Source of the DNA: an uncultured beta proteobacterium
GTDB taxonomy: Bacteria > Pseudomonadota > Gammaproteobacteria > Burkholderiales > Burkholderiaceae_C
Reading direction: 5' to 3'
Length of the DNA stretch: 45,421 nucleotides
Assembly (NCBI GenBank): GCA_903938815.1
Contig: CAJAES010000015.1
Span: 1-45,421 of the forward strand
Below, one piece after another: positions 1 to 9,986 of the stretch; positions within the stretch are counted from its first letter, which is position 1; the number at the start of each line of letters is the position of its first letter. A model generated the notes under the pieces. It was given only the letters and a program-made list of their open reading frames with translations. It was not told the origin of the DNA and made no database searches. Both the position numbers and the translations under genes were made by a program.

Positions 1-13
1 GCGGCGGGTGCCG

Positions 14-1015
14 TCACTTCTTGGTCGCCGCCTCCCAGACGACGTGCGAGTAGCCGGCCTTGCCCGGGTCCTTCTTGATCACGGGCGTGCTGCCCGCAGC
101 CAGCAGGACCTTCACCGTGCGCTCGTACGCCGCCGGCTCCAGGTAGCCCATCTTCGGCGTGTTGGCGGTCGTGATCAGCTTGGCCACGTTCTCCATCTGG
201 CGTTGCTGCACCTTCTGTGTGGCGCTGCCCGAGGGGTCGGCCGCGACGACGATCTTGGCGGCGCCGGCGGGGTCCTTGACCGCGTCGTTCCAGCCCTTGA
301 GCGTGGCGCGCACGAACTTCGCGGCGCGGGCCACGAAGGCCGGGTCCTTGAGCTTGGCCTCCATCACGTACAGGCCGTCCTCCAGCGAGGCCACGCCCTG
401 GTCCTCGTAGAAGAACGTGACGAGATCGGTCTCCTTGACGCCCGCGTCGATGACCTGCCAATACTCGTTGTAGATCATCGTGCTGATGCACGCGGCCTGG
501 TTCTGCAGCAGCGGGTCGACGTTGAAGCCCTGCTTGAGGATCTTGATGTCGGTGTCGGGCTTCAGGCCGAGCTTGCCCATCCAGTTCAGGAACGGGTACT
601 CGTTGCCGCCGAACCAGACGCCCAGCGTCTTGCCCTTGAAGTCGGCCGGCTTGCTGACGCCGCTGGCCTTCTTGCAGGTCAGCATCAGGCCCGAACGGTT
701 GAAGACCTGCGCGACGTTGACCAGCGCCACGCCGGCTTCGCGCGCGGCCAGGGCGTCGGGCATCCAGTTGACGATGGCGTCGGCGCCGTTGCCGGCGATC
801 ACCTGCACCGGCGAGACATCGGGGCCGCCCGGCTTGATCGTCACGTCCAGGCCCTCGGCCTTGTAGTAGCCCTTGGCGGCAGCCACGTAATAGCCCGCGA
901 ACTGGGCCTGGGGCACCCACTTCATCTGGACCGTGAACTTTTCCTGCGCATGGGCGCCGGCAGCGGCCGCCAGGGCCACGGCCGCAGCCATCAGCTTGAG
1001 AGAAAGACGCATCAT
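14..1015 (-). CDS. ABC transporter substrate-binding protein, NMT1/THI5-like (predicted pyrimidine uptake)
   Basis: Periplasmic binding protein of 333 aa. A signal peptide with an Ala-rich core ends at AGAHAQ, and the mature chain starts EKFTVQMKWVPQAQFAGYYV. That opening and the following AAKGYYKAEGLDVTIKPGG are typical of the SsuA/THI5/NMT1 family, which binds pyrimidine precursors, sulfonates or nitrate-like solutes. The start at 1015 is chosen because GAGGAG lies 7 bases upstream; a second ATG follows at 1012. It is the last gene of the - strand operon, 40 bp after the permease. Uptake of a pyrimidine or dihydropyrimidine is inferred only from divergence with, and shared operators with, the preTA operon. 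Other THI5-like ligands remain possible. Confidence 0.88.
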   Translation of the reverse strand: MMRLSLKLMAAAVALAAAAGAHAQEKFTVQMKWVPQAQFAGYYVAAAKGYYKAEGLDVTIKPGGPDVSPVQVIAGNGADAIVNWMPDALAAREAGVALVNVAQVFNRSGLMLTCKKASGVSKPADFKGKTLGVWFGGNEYPFLNWMGKLGLKPDTDIKILKQGFNVDPLLQNQAACISTMIYNEYWQVIDAGVKETDLVTFFYEDQGVASLEDGLYVMEAKLKDPAFVARAAKFVRATLKGWNDAVKDPAGAAKIVVAADPSGSATQKVQQRQMENVAKLITTANTPKMGYLEPAAYERTVKVLLAAGSTPVIKKDPGKAGYSHVVWEAATKK

Positions 1016-1055
1016 CACCAGGCTCCTCGGGGTTGGAAAGACGAATGGGTGCCGC

Positions 1056-1904
1056 TCATTTCGAGCGCACCGAAGGGTGCCAGAACGCCCAGCGGCGTTC
1101 CAGCAGAACCAGCAGGGCATAGGCCACCGAACCGGTGACCGAGGCGACGACGATCGCGCCCCACACCAGCGACATGTTCATGCGCGCCGCTTCGGTGCTG
1201 ATGCGGAATCCCAGCCCCACGGTCGGCGAGCCGAAGAACTCGGCCACGATGGCGCCGATCAGCGCGAGCGTGGCGTTGACCTTCAGCGCGCTGACGATGA
1301 AGGGCACGGCGCAGGGCAGCCGCAGGTCGATCAGCGTGCGCAGGTAGCCGGCCGCATAGCTGTGCATCAGCTCGAGCTCGAGCTTGCCCGCAGCCTTGAG
1401 GCCCGCGAGCGTGGCCACGAGCATCGGGAAGAACGTCATCAGCACGACCACGGCCGCCTTGGACGGCCACTCGAAGCCGAACCACATCACCATGATGGGC
1501 GCCACGGCCACGAGCGGGATGGTGCTGGTGAGCGACGCCACCGGCAGCAGGCCGCGCTGCAGGAAGGGCAGCCGGTCGATGGCCACGCCCACCGCGAACC
1601 CGAGGCCCGAGCCCACGAGCCAGCCCACGAGCACCGCCTTCAGCACCGTCTGCACGAAGTCGCGGCCCAGCGTGGCGGCGTGTTCGGCCATCGACTGCAC
1701 GATGGCCCAGGGCGCGGGCAGCAGCACCCGCGGCACCTCGAACACCGTGACGCCCACCTGCCAGAAGAACAGCACCCAGGCGCCGAAGAGCGCGGCCGTC
1801 AGGGGCCCGGCCCAGCGCGGGCCGTCCAGCGCAGCGCACCAGCGCACGCTCAGCACCGCCACGGCCAGCGCAGCCAGCAGGCCGACGGCTACCAGCGGCG
1901 TCAT
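1056..1904 (-). CDS. ABC transporter permease (SsuC/ThiX type), second of a pair
   Basis: Inner-membrane permease of 282 aa with about six hydrophobic segments. The coupling loop carries an EAA-like motif (region LELELMHSYAAGYLRTLIDLRLP), as in SsuC/TauC/ThiX permeases. The start at 1904 (MTPLVAVGLL) overlaps the stop of the preceding permease by 4 bp (ATGA), which implies translational coupling. Two different permeases in one operon suggest a heterodimeric channel. It probably carries the same substrate as the binding protein encoded just downstream. The family assignment is firm; the substrate is inferred. Confidence 0.87.
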   Translation of the reverse strand: MTPLVAVGLLAALAVAVLSVRWCAALDGPRWAGPLTAALFGAWVLFFWQVGVTVFEVPRVLLPAPWAIVQSMAEHAATLGRDFVQTVLKAVLVGWLVGSGLGFAVGVAIDRLPFLQRGLLPVASLTSTIPLVAVAPIMVMWFGFEWPSKAAVVVLMTFFPMLVATLAGLKAAGKLELELMHSYAAGYLRTLIDLRLPCAVPFIVSALKVNATLALIGAIVAEFFGSPTVGLGFRISTEAARMNMSLVWGAIVVASVTGSVAYALLVLLERRWAFWHPSVRSK

Positions 1905-2770
1905 GCGCGCCTCCGCTGCAGCACCAGGCGCTCGGCCAGGGCCACGGCGCCGGTGAGCGCCAGCCCCAGCAGGGCGGACAGCACCAGCGCCGACCAGATG
2001 CCCACCGTGTTGCCGTAGTACGAGCCCGTGAGCAGCCGCGCGCCGAGCCCGGCCTGCGCGCCCGTGGGCAGTTCGGCCACCATCGCGCCCACCAGGCCGG
2101 CGGCGATGGCGATGCGCAGAGAAGGCAGCAGGAAGGGCAGGGCCGCCGGCATGCGCAGCATCCAGAAGGCCTGCCAGCGCGTGGCGGCATACGTGTGCAT
2201 CAGCTCGGTCTCGATGCGCTGCGGCGAGCGCAGGCCCTGCACCATGGCCACCGTCACCGGAAAGAAGCAAAGGTACATCGCGATGGCCGCCTTGGGCGCC
2301 ACGCCCTGCATACCGAGGCTGCCCAGGATCACGAGCACGATGGGCGCGATGGCCAGCACCGGCACCGTCTGCGACGCGACGATCCAGGGCAGCAGCGCGC
2401 GGTCCAGCGTGCGCGAGTGCACGATGGCCGCCGCCAGCAGAACGCCCAGCAGCGTGCCGAGCACGAAGCCCACGAGCGTGGACTGCGCCGTCACGGCGGC
2501 ATGGAAGAGCAGGTTGCGGGGGGAGTCGAGCGGCCAGTCGACGATGCTGCTGTACAGGTCCAGCGCCACCTGGTGCGGCGCCGGCAGCAGCGGGCGCTCC
2601 ATGCGCAGGGTCTCGGTGACGAGCTCGCCGGTGGTCCAGCCCGGGCGGTCGGCGAGCACGCGTTCGATCACGCCCTGCGCGTTCATGCCGACCGCCCCGG
2701 CGTACCAGAGCATCAGCACGAAGCCGAGCACCAGCGCCACCGGGCCGGCCTTGCGCGCCGCGTCAGTCAT
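1901..2770 (-). CDS. ABC transporter permease (SsuC/ThiX type), first of a pair
   Basis: Inner-membrane permease of 289 aa. The N-terminal helix (VALVLGFVLMLWYAG) is followed by a periplasmic stretch of about 60 residues, then five or six further helices. The EAA loop is visible as ETELMHTYAATRWQAFWMLR. The start overlaps the end of the ATPase gene by 8 bp, and the stop overlaps the next permease by 4 bp, so the four transporter genes form a single operon. It is related to, but clearly different from, its partner permease, consistent with a heterodimer. Confidence 0.87.
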   Translation of the reverse strand: MTDAARKAGPVALVLGFVLMLWYAGAVGMNAQGVIERVLADRPGWTTGELVTETLRMERPLLPAPHQVALDLYSSIVDWPLDSPRNLLFHAAVTAQSTLVGFVLGTLLGVLLAAAIVHSRTLDRALLPWIVASQTVPVLAIAPIVLVILGSLGMQGVAPKAAIAMYLCFFPVTVAMVQGLRSPQRIETELMHTYAATRWQAFWMLRMPAALPFLLPSLRIAIAAGLVGAMVAELPTGAQAGLGARLLTGSYYGNTVGIWSALVLSALLGLALTGAVALAERLVLQRRRA

Positions 2771-3551
2771 GCCCCAGCGCCTCGCGCAGTTCGTGGGCGA
2801 CGGCCATGAACTCGGGCGTGTCGCGCAGGCCGAGGTGCCGCGTCTCGGGCAGCGGAGAGCGGATGTCCTTGACGATGCGGCCCGGCCGCGGCGACATCAC
2901 GACGATGCGCGTGGACAGGTACACCGCCTCGGCGATGGAGTGCGTGACGAACACTACCGTGCGCTTCTCGCGCTGCCAGAGCTGCTGCAGCTGCTCGTTG
3001 AGGCGGTCGCGCGTGATCTCGTCGAGCGCGCCGAAGGGCTCGTCCATCATCAGCAGGCGGGGCTCGAAGCCCAGCGCCCGCGCGATCGACACCCGCTGCT
3101 GCTGCCCGCCGGAGAGCTGCCAGGGGTAGCGCCCCTCGAAGCCCTGCAGGCCCACGCGCGACAACTGCTCCAGCGCGACGGCGCGGCAATCCTGCGGGCT
3201 GCGGCCCTGGATCTGCAGCGGCAGCATCACGTTGGCCAGCACCGTGCGCCAGGGAAACAGCGCCGGCGCCTGGAACACGTAGCCGTAGGCCCGGGCCAGG
3301 CGCGCGTCGTGCGGGCTCATGCCGTTGACGAGCACCTCGCCGGCGCTGATGGGCTCGAGATCTGCGATCACGCGCAGCAGCGTGGTCTTGCCGCAGCCGG
3401 ACGGGCCGATGAGCGCGACGAACTCGCCGGGGGTGATGGTCAGGTCGACCTCGGACAGCGCGCGTACGGGCGCGTCGGCGGCGGGGTAGACCACGCTCGC
3501 GCGGCGGACCGCTACGGCGAACTCGGGTTCAGGGCTCAAGGGTGTCGGCAC
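2763..3551 (-). CDS. ABC transporter ATP-binding protein (SsuB/ThiZ/TauB type)
   Basis: Cytoplasmic ATPase that powers the two permeases. It shows Walker A (GPSGCGKTT), a Q-loop (VFQAPALFPW), the signature LSGGQQQR, Walker B (LLMMDEPFGALD) and the switch His (FVTHSIAEA). The GTG start at 3551 gives 262 aa, the usual length of the family. In-frame ATGs at 3596, 3611 and 3644 would make a RutR-like palindrome (3566-3581) part of the coding sequence and add an N-terminal extension unlike relatives. No strong Shine-Dalgarno is visible at 3551, so the start is uncertain. First gene of the transporter operon, divergent from preT. Confidence 0.88.
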   Translation of the reverse strand: MPTPLSPEPEFAVAVRRASVVYPAADAPVRALSEVDLTITPGEFVALIGPSGCGKTTLLRVIADLEPISAGEVLVNGMSPHDARLARAYGYVFQAPALFPWRTVLANVMLPLQIQGRSPQDCRAVALEQLSRVGLQGFEGRYPWQLSGGQQQRVSIARALGFEPRLLMMDEPFGALDEITRDRLNEQLQQLWQREKRTVVFVTHSIAEAVYLSTRIVVMSPRPGRIVKDIRSPLPETRHLGLRDTPEFMAVAHELREALGHD

Positions 3552-3565
3552 GGGGTGGGAGAAAG

Positions 3566-3581
3566 CTAACCGAACGGTCAG
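3566..3581. promoter_or_regulatory. RutR-like operator upstream of the ABC importer operon
   Basis: Read on the - strand this is CTGACCG-TT-CGGTTAG, an inverted repeat with one mismatch between its arms. It differs from the perfect box at 3744-3759 by three arm bases and keeps the GACC/GGT core and 2-bp spacer. It lies 15 bp before the GTG chosen for the ATPase gene. The known E. coli RutR consensus is TTGACCAnnTGGTCAA. Control of the importer by the same regulator is inferred; no rutR gene is in the window. Confidence 0.6.
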
Positions 3582-3643
3582 CTTATTCTGGCGCATCGAA
3601 GCCAGTTTCATGCCAGCCGGCGGGGCCGTCGTTAACCCGAACA

Positions 3644-3679
3644 TGCACCGCCGGCGTGCGCCCGCACCGTGATCGTGGG
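3644..3679 (+). promoter_or_regulatory. possible tandem NtrC-like enhancer sites
   Basis: Two GCAC-N7-GTG elements lie side by side: TGCACC-GCCGG-CGTGCG (3644-3660) and CGCACC-GTGAT-CGTGGG (3663-3679). Their centres are 19 bp apart, about two helical turns. The enterobacterial NtrC consensus is TGCACC-N5-GGTGCA, so each has one good and one imperfect half. They sit roughly 60-90 bp upstream of the start point predicted from the sigma-54 promoter. The GC-rich context raises the chance of coincidental matches. Confidence 0.35.
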
Positions 3680-3710
3680 GCGTCAGGGCCCGGGAACACC
3701 CGCATTCGGC

Positions 3711-3727
3711 TTGGCACGCCGGTTGCG
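3711..3727 (+). promoter_or_regulatory. sigma-54 (-24/-12) promoter of the preTA operon
   Basis: TTGGCACG-CCGG-TTGCG matches the sigma-54 consensus YTGGCACG-N4-TTGCW at every invariant position. The GG and GC doublets are exactly 10 bp apart. The predicted start point is near 3738, giving a leader of about 68 nt to the preT ATG at 3806. Expression would need an enhancer-binding activator, most likely NtrC under nitrogen limitation, which suits a pathway that releases ammonia from pyrimidines. Confidence 0.72.
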
Positions 3728-3743
3728 TACGATGCCCAGGATC

Positions 3744-3759
3744 CTGACCAGATGGTCAG
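3744..3759. promoter_or_regulatory. RutR-like operator in the preTA leader
   Basis: CTGACCA-GA-TGGTCAG is a perfect 7-2-7 palindrome. It matches the E. coli RutR consensus TTGACCAnnTGGTCAA at 12 of 14 arm positions, differing only in the outermost pair. It begins a few bases after the start point predicted from the sigma-54 promoter, so bound repressor would block promoter escape or elongation. RutR is a TetR-family sensor of uracil/thymine. Confidence 0.72.
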
Positions 3760-3805
3760 TTTTTGGTGCGCCACGGGCGTACCGCGACCCCGAGGAGTGC
3801 ACGGC

Positions 3806-5125
3806 ATGGCAGAGCTTCCGGAACCCGACATCCGCGCCGGGCGGCGCACCGCGGCGCAGTACGCCGAGGCCTTCGCCGACGCCGCGCCGAGGCTGACGCG
3901 AACGCAGGCGCTGGTGGAGGCCGAACGCTGCCTCTACTGCTTCGATGCGCCCTGCATCACGGCTTGCCCCACCGGCATCGACGTGCCCAGCTTCATCCGG
4001 CGCATCGCCGACGACAACCTGCGCGGCGCGGCGCGCACCATCCTGCAGGCCAACCCGCTCGGCGGCACCTGTGCGCGCGCCTGCCCGACCGAGGAGCTCT
4101 GCGAGGAAGCCTGCGTGCGCACGGCGCAGCAGGGCAAGCCGGTCGAGATCGGCCGGCTGCAGCGTTATGCCGTCGACGCCGTGATGGACCGGCCGGTGAC
4201 GGCGCTGTTCACGCGCGCCGCCCCCACCGGCCGCCGCGTGGCCGTGGTCGGCGCCGGCCCGGCGGGCCTGAGCTGTGCCTTCGAGCTGGCGCGGCGCGGG
4301 CACGACGTGCTGCTGCACGACGCCCGCCCGGCGGCCGGCGGCCTGAACGAATACGGGCTGGCCGCCTACAAGATGGCGGGCGGTCATGCCCAGGCCGAAC
4401 TGCAATGGCTGCTGCAGATCGGCGGCATCACGCTGCAGCTGGGCTGGCGGCTCGACTCCGCGGCGCAGGTCGATGCGCTGCTCGAGGGCTTCGACGCGGT
4501 CTACCTCGCCGTCGGTCTGGGCGCCACCGGCAGGCTCGGCCTGCCCGGCGAAGACCTGGCAGGCGTGCGCGACGCGGTGGATTTCATCGCCGAGCTGCGC
4601 CAGGCGCCGGATCTCGCCGCGCTGCCCATCGGCCGGCGTGTCGTCGTCATCGGCGGCGGCATGACGGCGGTGGACGCCGCAGTGCAGAGCCGGCTGCTGG
4701 GCGCCGAGGAGGTGCACATGGTCTACCGGCGCGGGCCCGAGGCGATGTCGGCCTCGTTCGAGGAGCGCGACTGGGCGCAGACGCACGGGGTGCGGCTGCA
4801 CTTCGGGCTGGCGCCCGCCGAACTGCTGGCCGACGCCGGCGGTTCGCACGTGGCCGGTGTGCGCTTCACGCGCGCCGACGGCGAGGTCACGCTGCCCGCC
4901 GACATGGTCTTCAAGGCCATCGGGCAGAAGCTGGATGCCGGCCCGCTGGCCGGCACCGGCCTGGCGCTGCACGGCGGCCGCGTGCTGGTGGACGACGACG
5001 GCCGCACCGGCGTGCCGCGCCTGTACGCCGGCGGCGACTGCCGCGCGGGCGGTCGCGACCTGACCGTCGAAGCGGTGGAGGACGGCAAGCGCGCCGCCGC
5101 CGCCATCCATGCCGAACTGGGCTGA
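3806..5125 (+). CDS. preT: NAD(P)-dependent dihydropyrimidine dehydrogenase, flavin/FeS subunit PreT
   Basis: Electron-entry subunit of bacterial dihydropyrimidine dehydrogenase (439 aa; E. coli PreT is about 412). The N-terminal GltD-like domain has Cys clusters CLYCFDAPC...CPTGID and GTCARACPTEELCEEAC (about residues 35-110) for two [4Fe-4S] centres. An FAD Rossmann motif VVGAGPAG follows near residue 145, and an NAD(P)H motif VIGGGMTAVD near residue 280. With PreA it reduces uracil or thymine to the 5,6-dihydro form in the cytoplasm. The ATG at 3806 has GAGGAG 8 bases upstream. First gene of the + strand operon, 15 bp before preA. Confidence 0.95.
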   Translation: MAELPEPDIRAGRRTAAQYAEAFADAAPRLTRTQALVEAERCLYCFDAPCITACPTGIDVPSFIRRIADDNLRGAARTILQANPLGGTCARACPTEELCEEACVRTAQQGKPVEIGRLQRYAVDAVMDRPVTALFTRAAPTGRRVAVVGAGPAGLSCAFELARRGHDVLLHDARPAAGGLNEYGLAAYKMAGGHAQAELQWLLQIGGITLQLGWRLDSAAQVDALLEGFDAVYLAVGLGATGRLGLPGEDLAGVRDAVDFIAELRQAPDLAALPIGRRVVVIGGGMTAVDAAVQSRLLGAEEVHMVYRRGPEAMSASFEERDWAQTHGVRLHFGLAPAELLADAGGSHVAGVRFTRADGEVTLPADMVFKAIGQKLDAGPLAGTGLALHGGRVLVDDDGRTGVPRLYAGGDCRAGGRDLTVEAVEDGKRAAAAIHAELG

Positions 5126-5140
5126 ACGGGAGCAAACACC

Positions 5141-7931
<2,791 letters not shown>

Positions 7932-7950
7932 GATGCGCCACTGAGTCGCC

Positions 7951-8022
7951 CGCCGATTTGTCTGCCGATTTGTCCGCCAATTTGTCCGCCGATTCGCCCG
8001 TTGCACCGCCCGCCGATCTGCC
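7951..8022 (+). repeat. 12-bp degenerate tandem repeat, six units
   Basis: The spacer between hydA and the amidohydrolase gene is mostly six 12-bp units near CGCCGATTTGTC. The first four are close matches, the fifth is diverged and the sixth is CGCCGATCTGCC. The array ends 16 bp before the next start codon, just upstream of its AGGAG ribosome-binding site. Confidence 0.75.
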
Positions 8023-8038
8023 CTCCCAGGAGCCTGCC

Positions 8039-9304
8039 ATGGACATGAAGACCCAACCCCCCGCTGCCGGGCTCCGCATCGACGGCGACCGGCTCTGGGC
8101 CAGCCTGATGGAGCTGGCCGCCATCGGCGCCACGCCCAAGGGTGGTGTGTGCCGACTCACGCTGACCGACCTGGACAAGCAGGGCCGGGACCTCGTCACG
8201 CGCTGGGCGCGCGAGGCCGGCATGACGGTCACCATCGACAAGATCGGCAACGGCTTCATGCGCCGCGCCGGGCGCGACGACTCGCTGCCGCCCGTCATGA
8301 CCGGCAGCCATATCGACACCCAGCCCACCGGCGGCAAGTTCGATGGCAACTACGGCGTGCTGGCCGGCATCGAGGTGGTGCGCACCCTCAACGACCACGG
8401 CATCGTCACCGAGGCCCCCATCGAGGTGGCCTTCTGGACGAATGAGGAAGGCTCGCGTTTCGTGCCGGTGATGATGGGCTCGGGCGTCTTCGCCAAGGCC
8501 TTCACGCTGGAGCACGCCTACGCCGCCACCGACACCGAGGGCAAGACGGTGAAGGGCGAACTCGAGCGCATCGGCTACGTCGGCCCGGAGGAGCCCGGCG
8601 CCCACCCCATCGGCTGCTATTTCGAGACCCACATCGAACAGGGCCCGGTGCTGGAGGACCACGGCAAGACCATCGGCGTCGTGACCGGCGTGCTGGGTAT
8701 CCGCTGGTACGACTGCGTCGTGACCGGCATGGAGGCGCATGCCGGGCCCACCCCGATGGCGCTGCGCAAGGACGCCCTGCAGGTGGCCGCCGCGCTGATG
8801 CAGGAGGTGGTGGCCTGCGCGCACCGCCACCCGCCGCACGGCCGTGGCACGGTGGGCATGGTGCAGGTGCACCCGAACAGCCGCAACGTGATCCCGGGCC
8901 GCGTGAAGTTCAGCATCGACCTGCGCAACGCCAGCGACGCGCTGTGCGATTCGATGGACGCCGACATCCGTGCCGTGGCCGCGAGGCTGTCCGCCGAGAG
9001 CGGCCTGCCGATCGAGATCACGCCCGTGTCGGCCTACCCCGCGCAGCCCTTCCACGCCGATTGCGTGGAAGCCGTGGGCCGCGCGGCCGAGGCGCTGGGC
9101 TACTCGAACATGCGCGCCGTGTCGGGTGCGGGGCACGACGCCGTCTACATGGCGCGGCTGGCGCCCGCCGGGATGATCTTCATTCCGTGCAAGGACGGCA
9201 TCAGCCACAACGAGATCGAGGACGCGCAGCCCGGTCACATCACCGCCGGGTGCAACGTGCTGCTGCACGCGATGCTCGAGCGCGCGGGTGTCGTTGCGCC
9301 CTGA
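8039..9304 (+). CDS. N-carbamoyl-beta-alanine amidohydrolase (beta-ureidopropionase, M20/HyuC family)
   Basis: Zn-dependent amidase of 421 aa. It hydrolyses N-carbamoyl-beta-amino acids to the beta-amino acid, CO2 and NH3, the third and nitrogen-releasing step. Family motifs are GSHIDTQPTGGKFDGNYGVL (first metal His/Asp), NEEGSRF (catalytic Glu pair), HIEQGPVLE, GMEAHAGPTPM (dimerisation lid) and a C-terminal SGAGHDA. The ATG at 8039 has AGGAG 6 bases upstream; a second ATG lies two codons later. Relatives include allantoate amidohydrolase and L-carbamoylase, so substrate identity rests on the operon, which otherwise lacks this step. The gene overlaps the next one by 17 bp. Confidence 0.9.
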   Translation: MDMKTQPPAAGLRIDGDRLWASLMELAAIGATPKGGVCRLTLTDLDKQGRDLVTRWAREAGMTVTIDKIGNGFMRRAGRDDSLPPVMTGSHIDTQPTGGKFDGNYGVLAGIEVVRTLNDHGIVTEAPIEVAFWTNEEGSRFVPVMMGSGVFAKAFTLEHAYAATDTEGKTVKGELERIGYVGPEEPGAHPIGCYFETHIEQGPVLEDHGKTIGVVTGVLGIRWYDCVVTGMEAHAGPTPMALRKDALQVAAALMQEVVACAHRHPPHGRGTVGMVQVHPNSRNVIPGRVKFSIDLRNASDALCDSMDADIRAVAARLSAESGLPIEITPVSAYPAQPFHADCVEAVGRAAEALGYSNMRAVSGAGHDAVYMARLAPAGMIFIPCKDGISHNEIEDAQPGHITAGCNVLLHAMLERAGVVAP

Positions 9305-9986
9305 GGCCCTGCCGGCAGCCCGACGGGTCGCGGCCGGTTCCGAAGCCCGTTCCGCAGTTGGCGTAGCCCTCGCTCTTGCGCTTGCGCTTGCTCTTGTTCT
9401 TGCTCTCACGGGCTGTAGCAAGGCGCCGGATGCCCTGGCAGGTTGCCGCCTGCCGACCGACGGCACGGTGCTGGCCATCGGTGATTCGCTCACGCGGGGC
9501 TTCGGCGCGGCGGGCCAGGGTTATGCCGAGCAGCTCGAAACCCTGCTGGCCGGCCCCATCGTCGTGAACCTGGGCATCGACGGCGAACGCAGCGCCGGCC
9601 TGCGCGAGCGCATCGACGAGGCGCTGGCCGAACACCGGCCCGCGGTCGTGCTGATCACGACCGGTGGCAACGATTTCCTGCGCCGCGTGCCCGAGGCGCA
9701 GACGCGCGAGAACCTCGCGGCCATCGTCGCACGCGTGCGCGGCGCGGGCGCCACGCCGGTGGTCTTCGGCATCCCGGCGCCGAGCCTGGCCGCTGTGGCG
9801 GGCCGCGCGGGCGAACACGCGATGTACGGCGACCTGGCCGAAGGCGGGCAGGTACACGTGATTGCCGGCGTGGTGGCCGACGTGCTGTCCGAAGACGGCC
9901 TGAAATCCGACCGCATCCACCCCAACCGGGAAGGCTATGCGCGCATGGCGCAGGCCGCGTTCACGGTGCTGGGCCGCTGCCGCTGA
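9288..9986 (+). CDS. GDSL/SGNH esterase, predicted lipoprotein (TesA-like arylesterase/lysophospholipase)
   Basis: Hydrolase of 232 aa with block I IGDSLTRGFG (nucleophile Ser), block III GGNDFLR and block V DRIHPN (Asp/His), arranged as in TesA. The N-terminus is hydrophobic and ends in LTGC, a lipobox, so export and lipidation are likely. The Leu-Ala core is written by hexamer repeats (9375-9404). The GTG at 9288 overlaps the amidohydrolase gene by 17 bp; a TTG at 9294 is an alternative, so the gene appears coupled to the pyrimidine operon. Its tail overlaps the convergent flippase gene by 26 bp. Substrate unknown, probably esters or lysolipids. Confidence 0.85.
   Translation: MSLRPEALPAARRVAAGSEARSAVGVALALALALALVLALTGCSKAPDALAGCRLPTDGTVLAIGDSLTRGFGAAGQGYAEQLETLLAGPIVVNLGIDGERSAGLRERIDEALAEHRPAVVLITTGGNDFLRRVPEAQTRENLAAIVARVRGAGATPVVFGIPAPSLAAVAGRAGEHAMYGDLAEGGQVHVIAGVVADVLSEDGLKSDRIHPNREGYARMAQAAFTVLGRCR
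9375..9404 (+). repeat. in-frame hexanucleotide repeat coding the lipoprotein signal core
   Basis: Five units near CTTGCG lie in phase with the GDSL gene, each coding Leu-Ala or Leu-Val. Unit gain or loss would lengthen or shorten the hydrophobic core of the signal peptide by two residues without a frameshift. Confidence 0.7.

Noticed and set aside
14..3551. Sulfonate/taurine (SsuABC/TauABC) transporter
   Set aside because: Family similarity allows it, but no desulfonating enzyme is adjacent, whereas uracil catabolism with matching operators is. Two different permeases are also not the usual Ssu layout.
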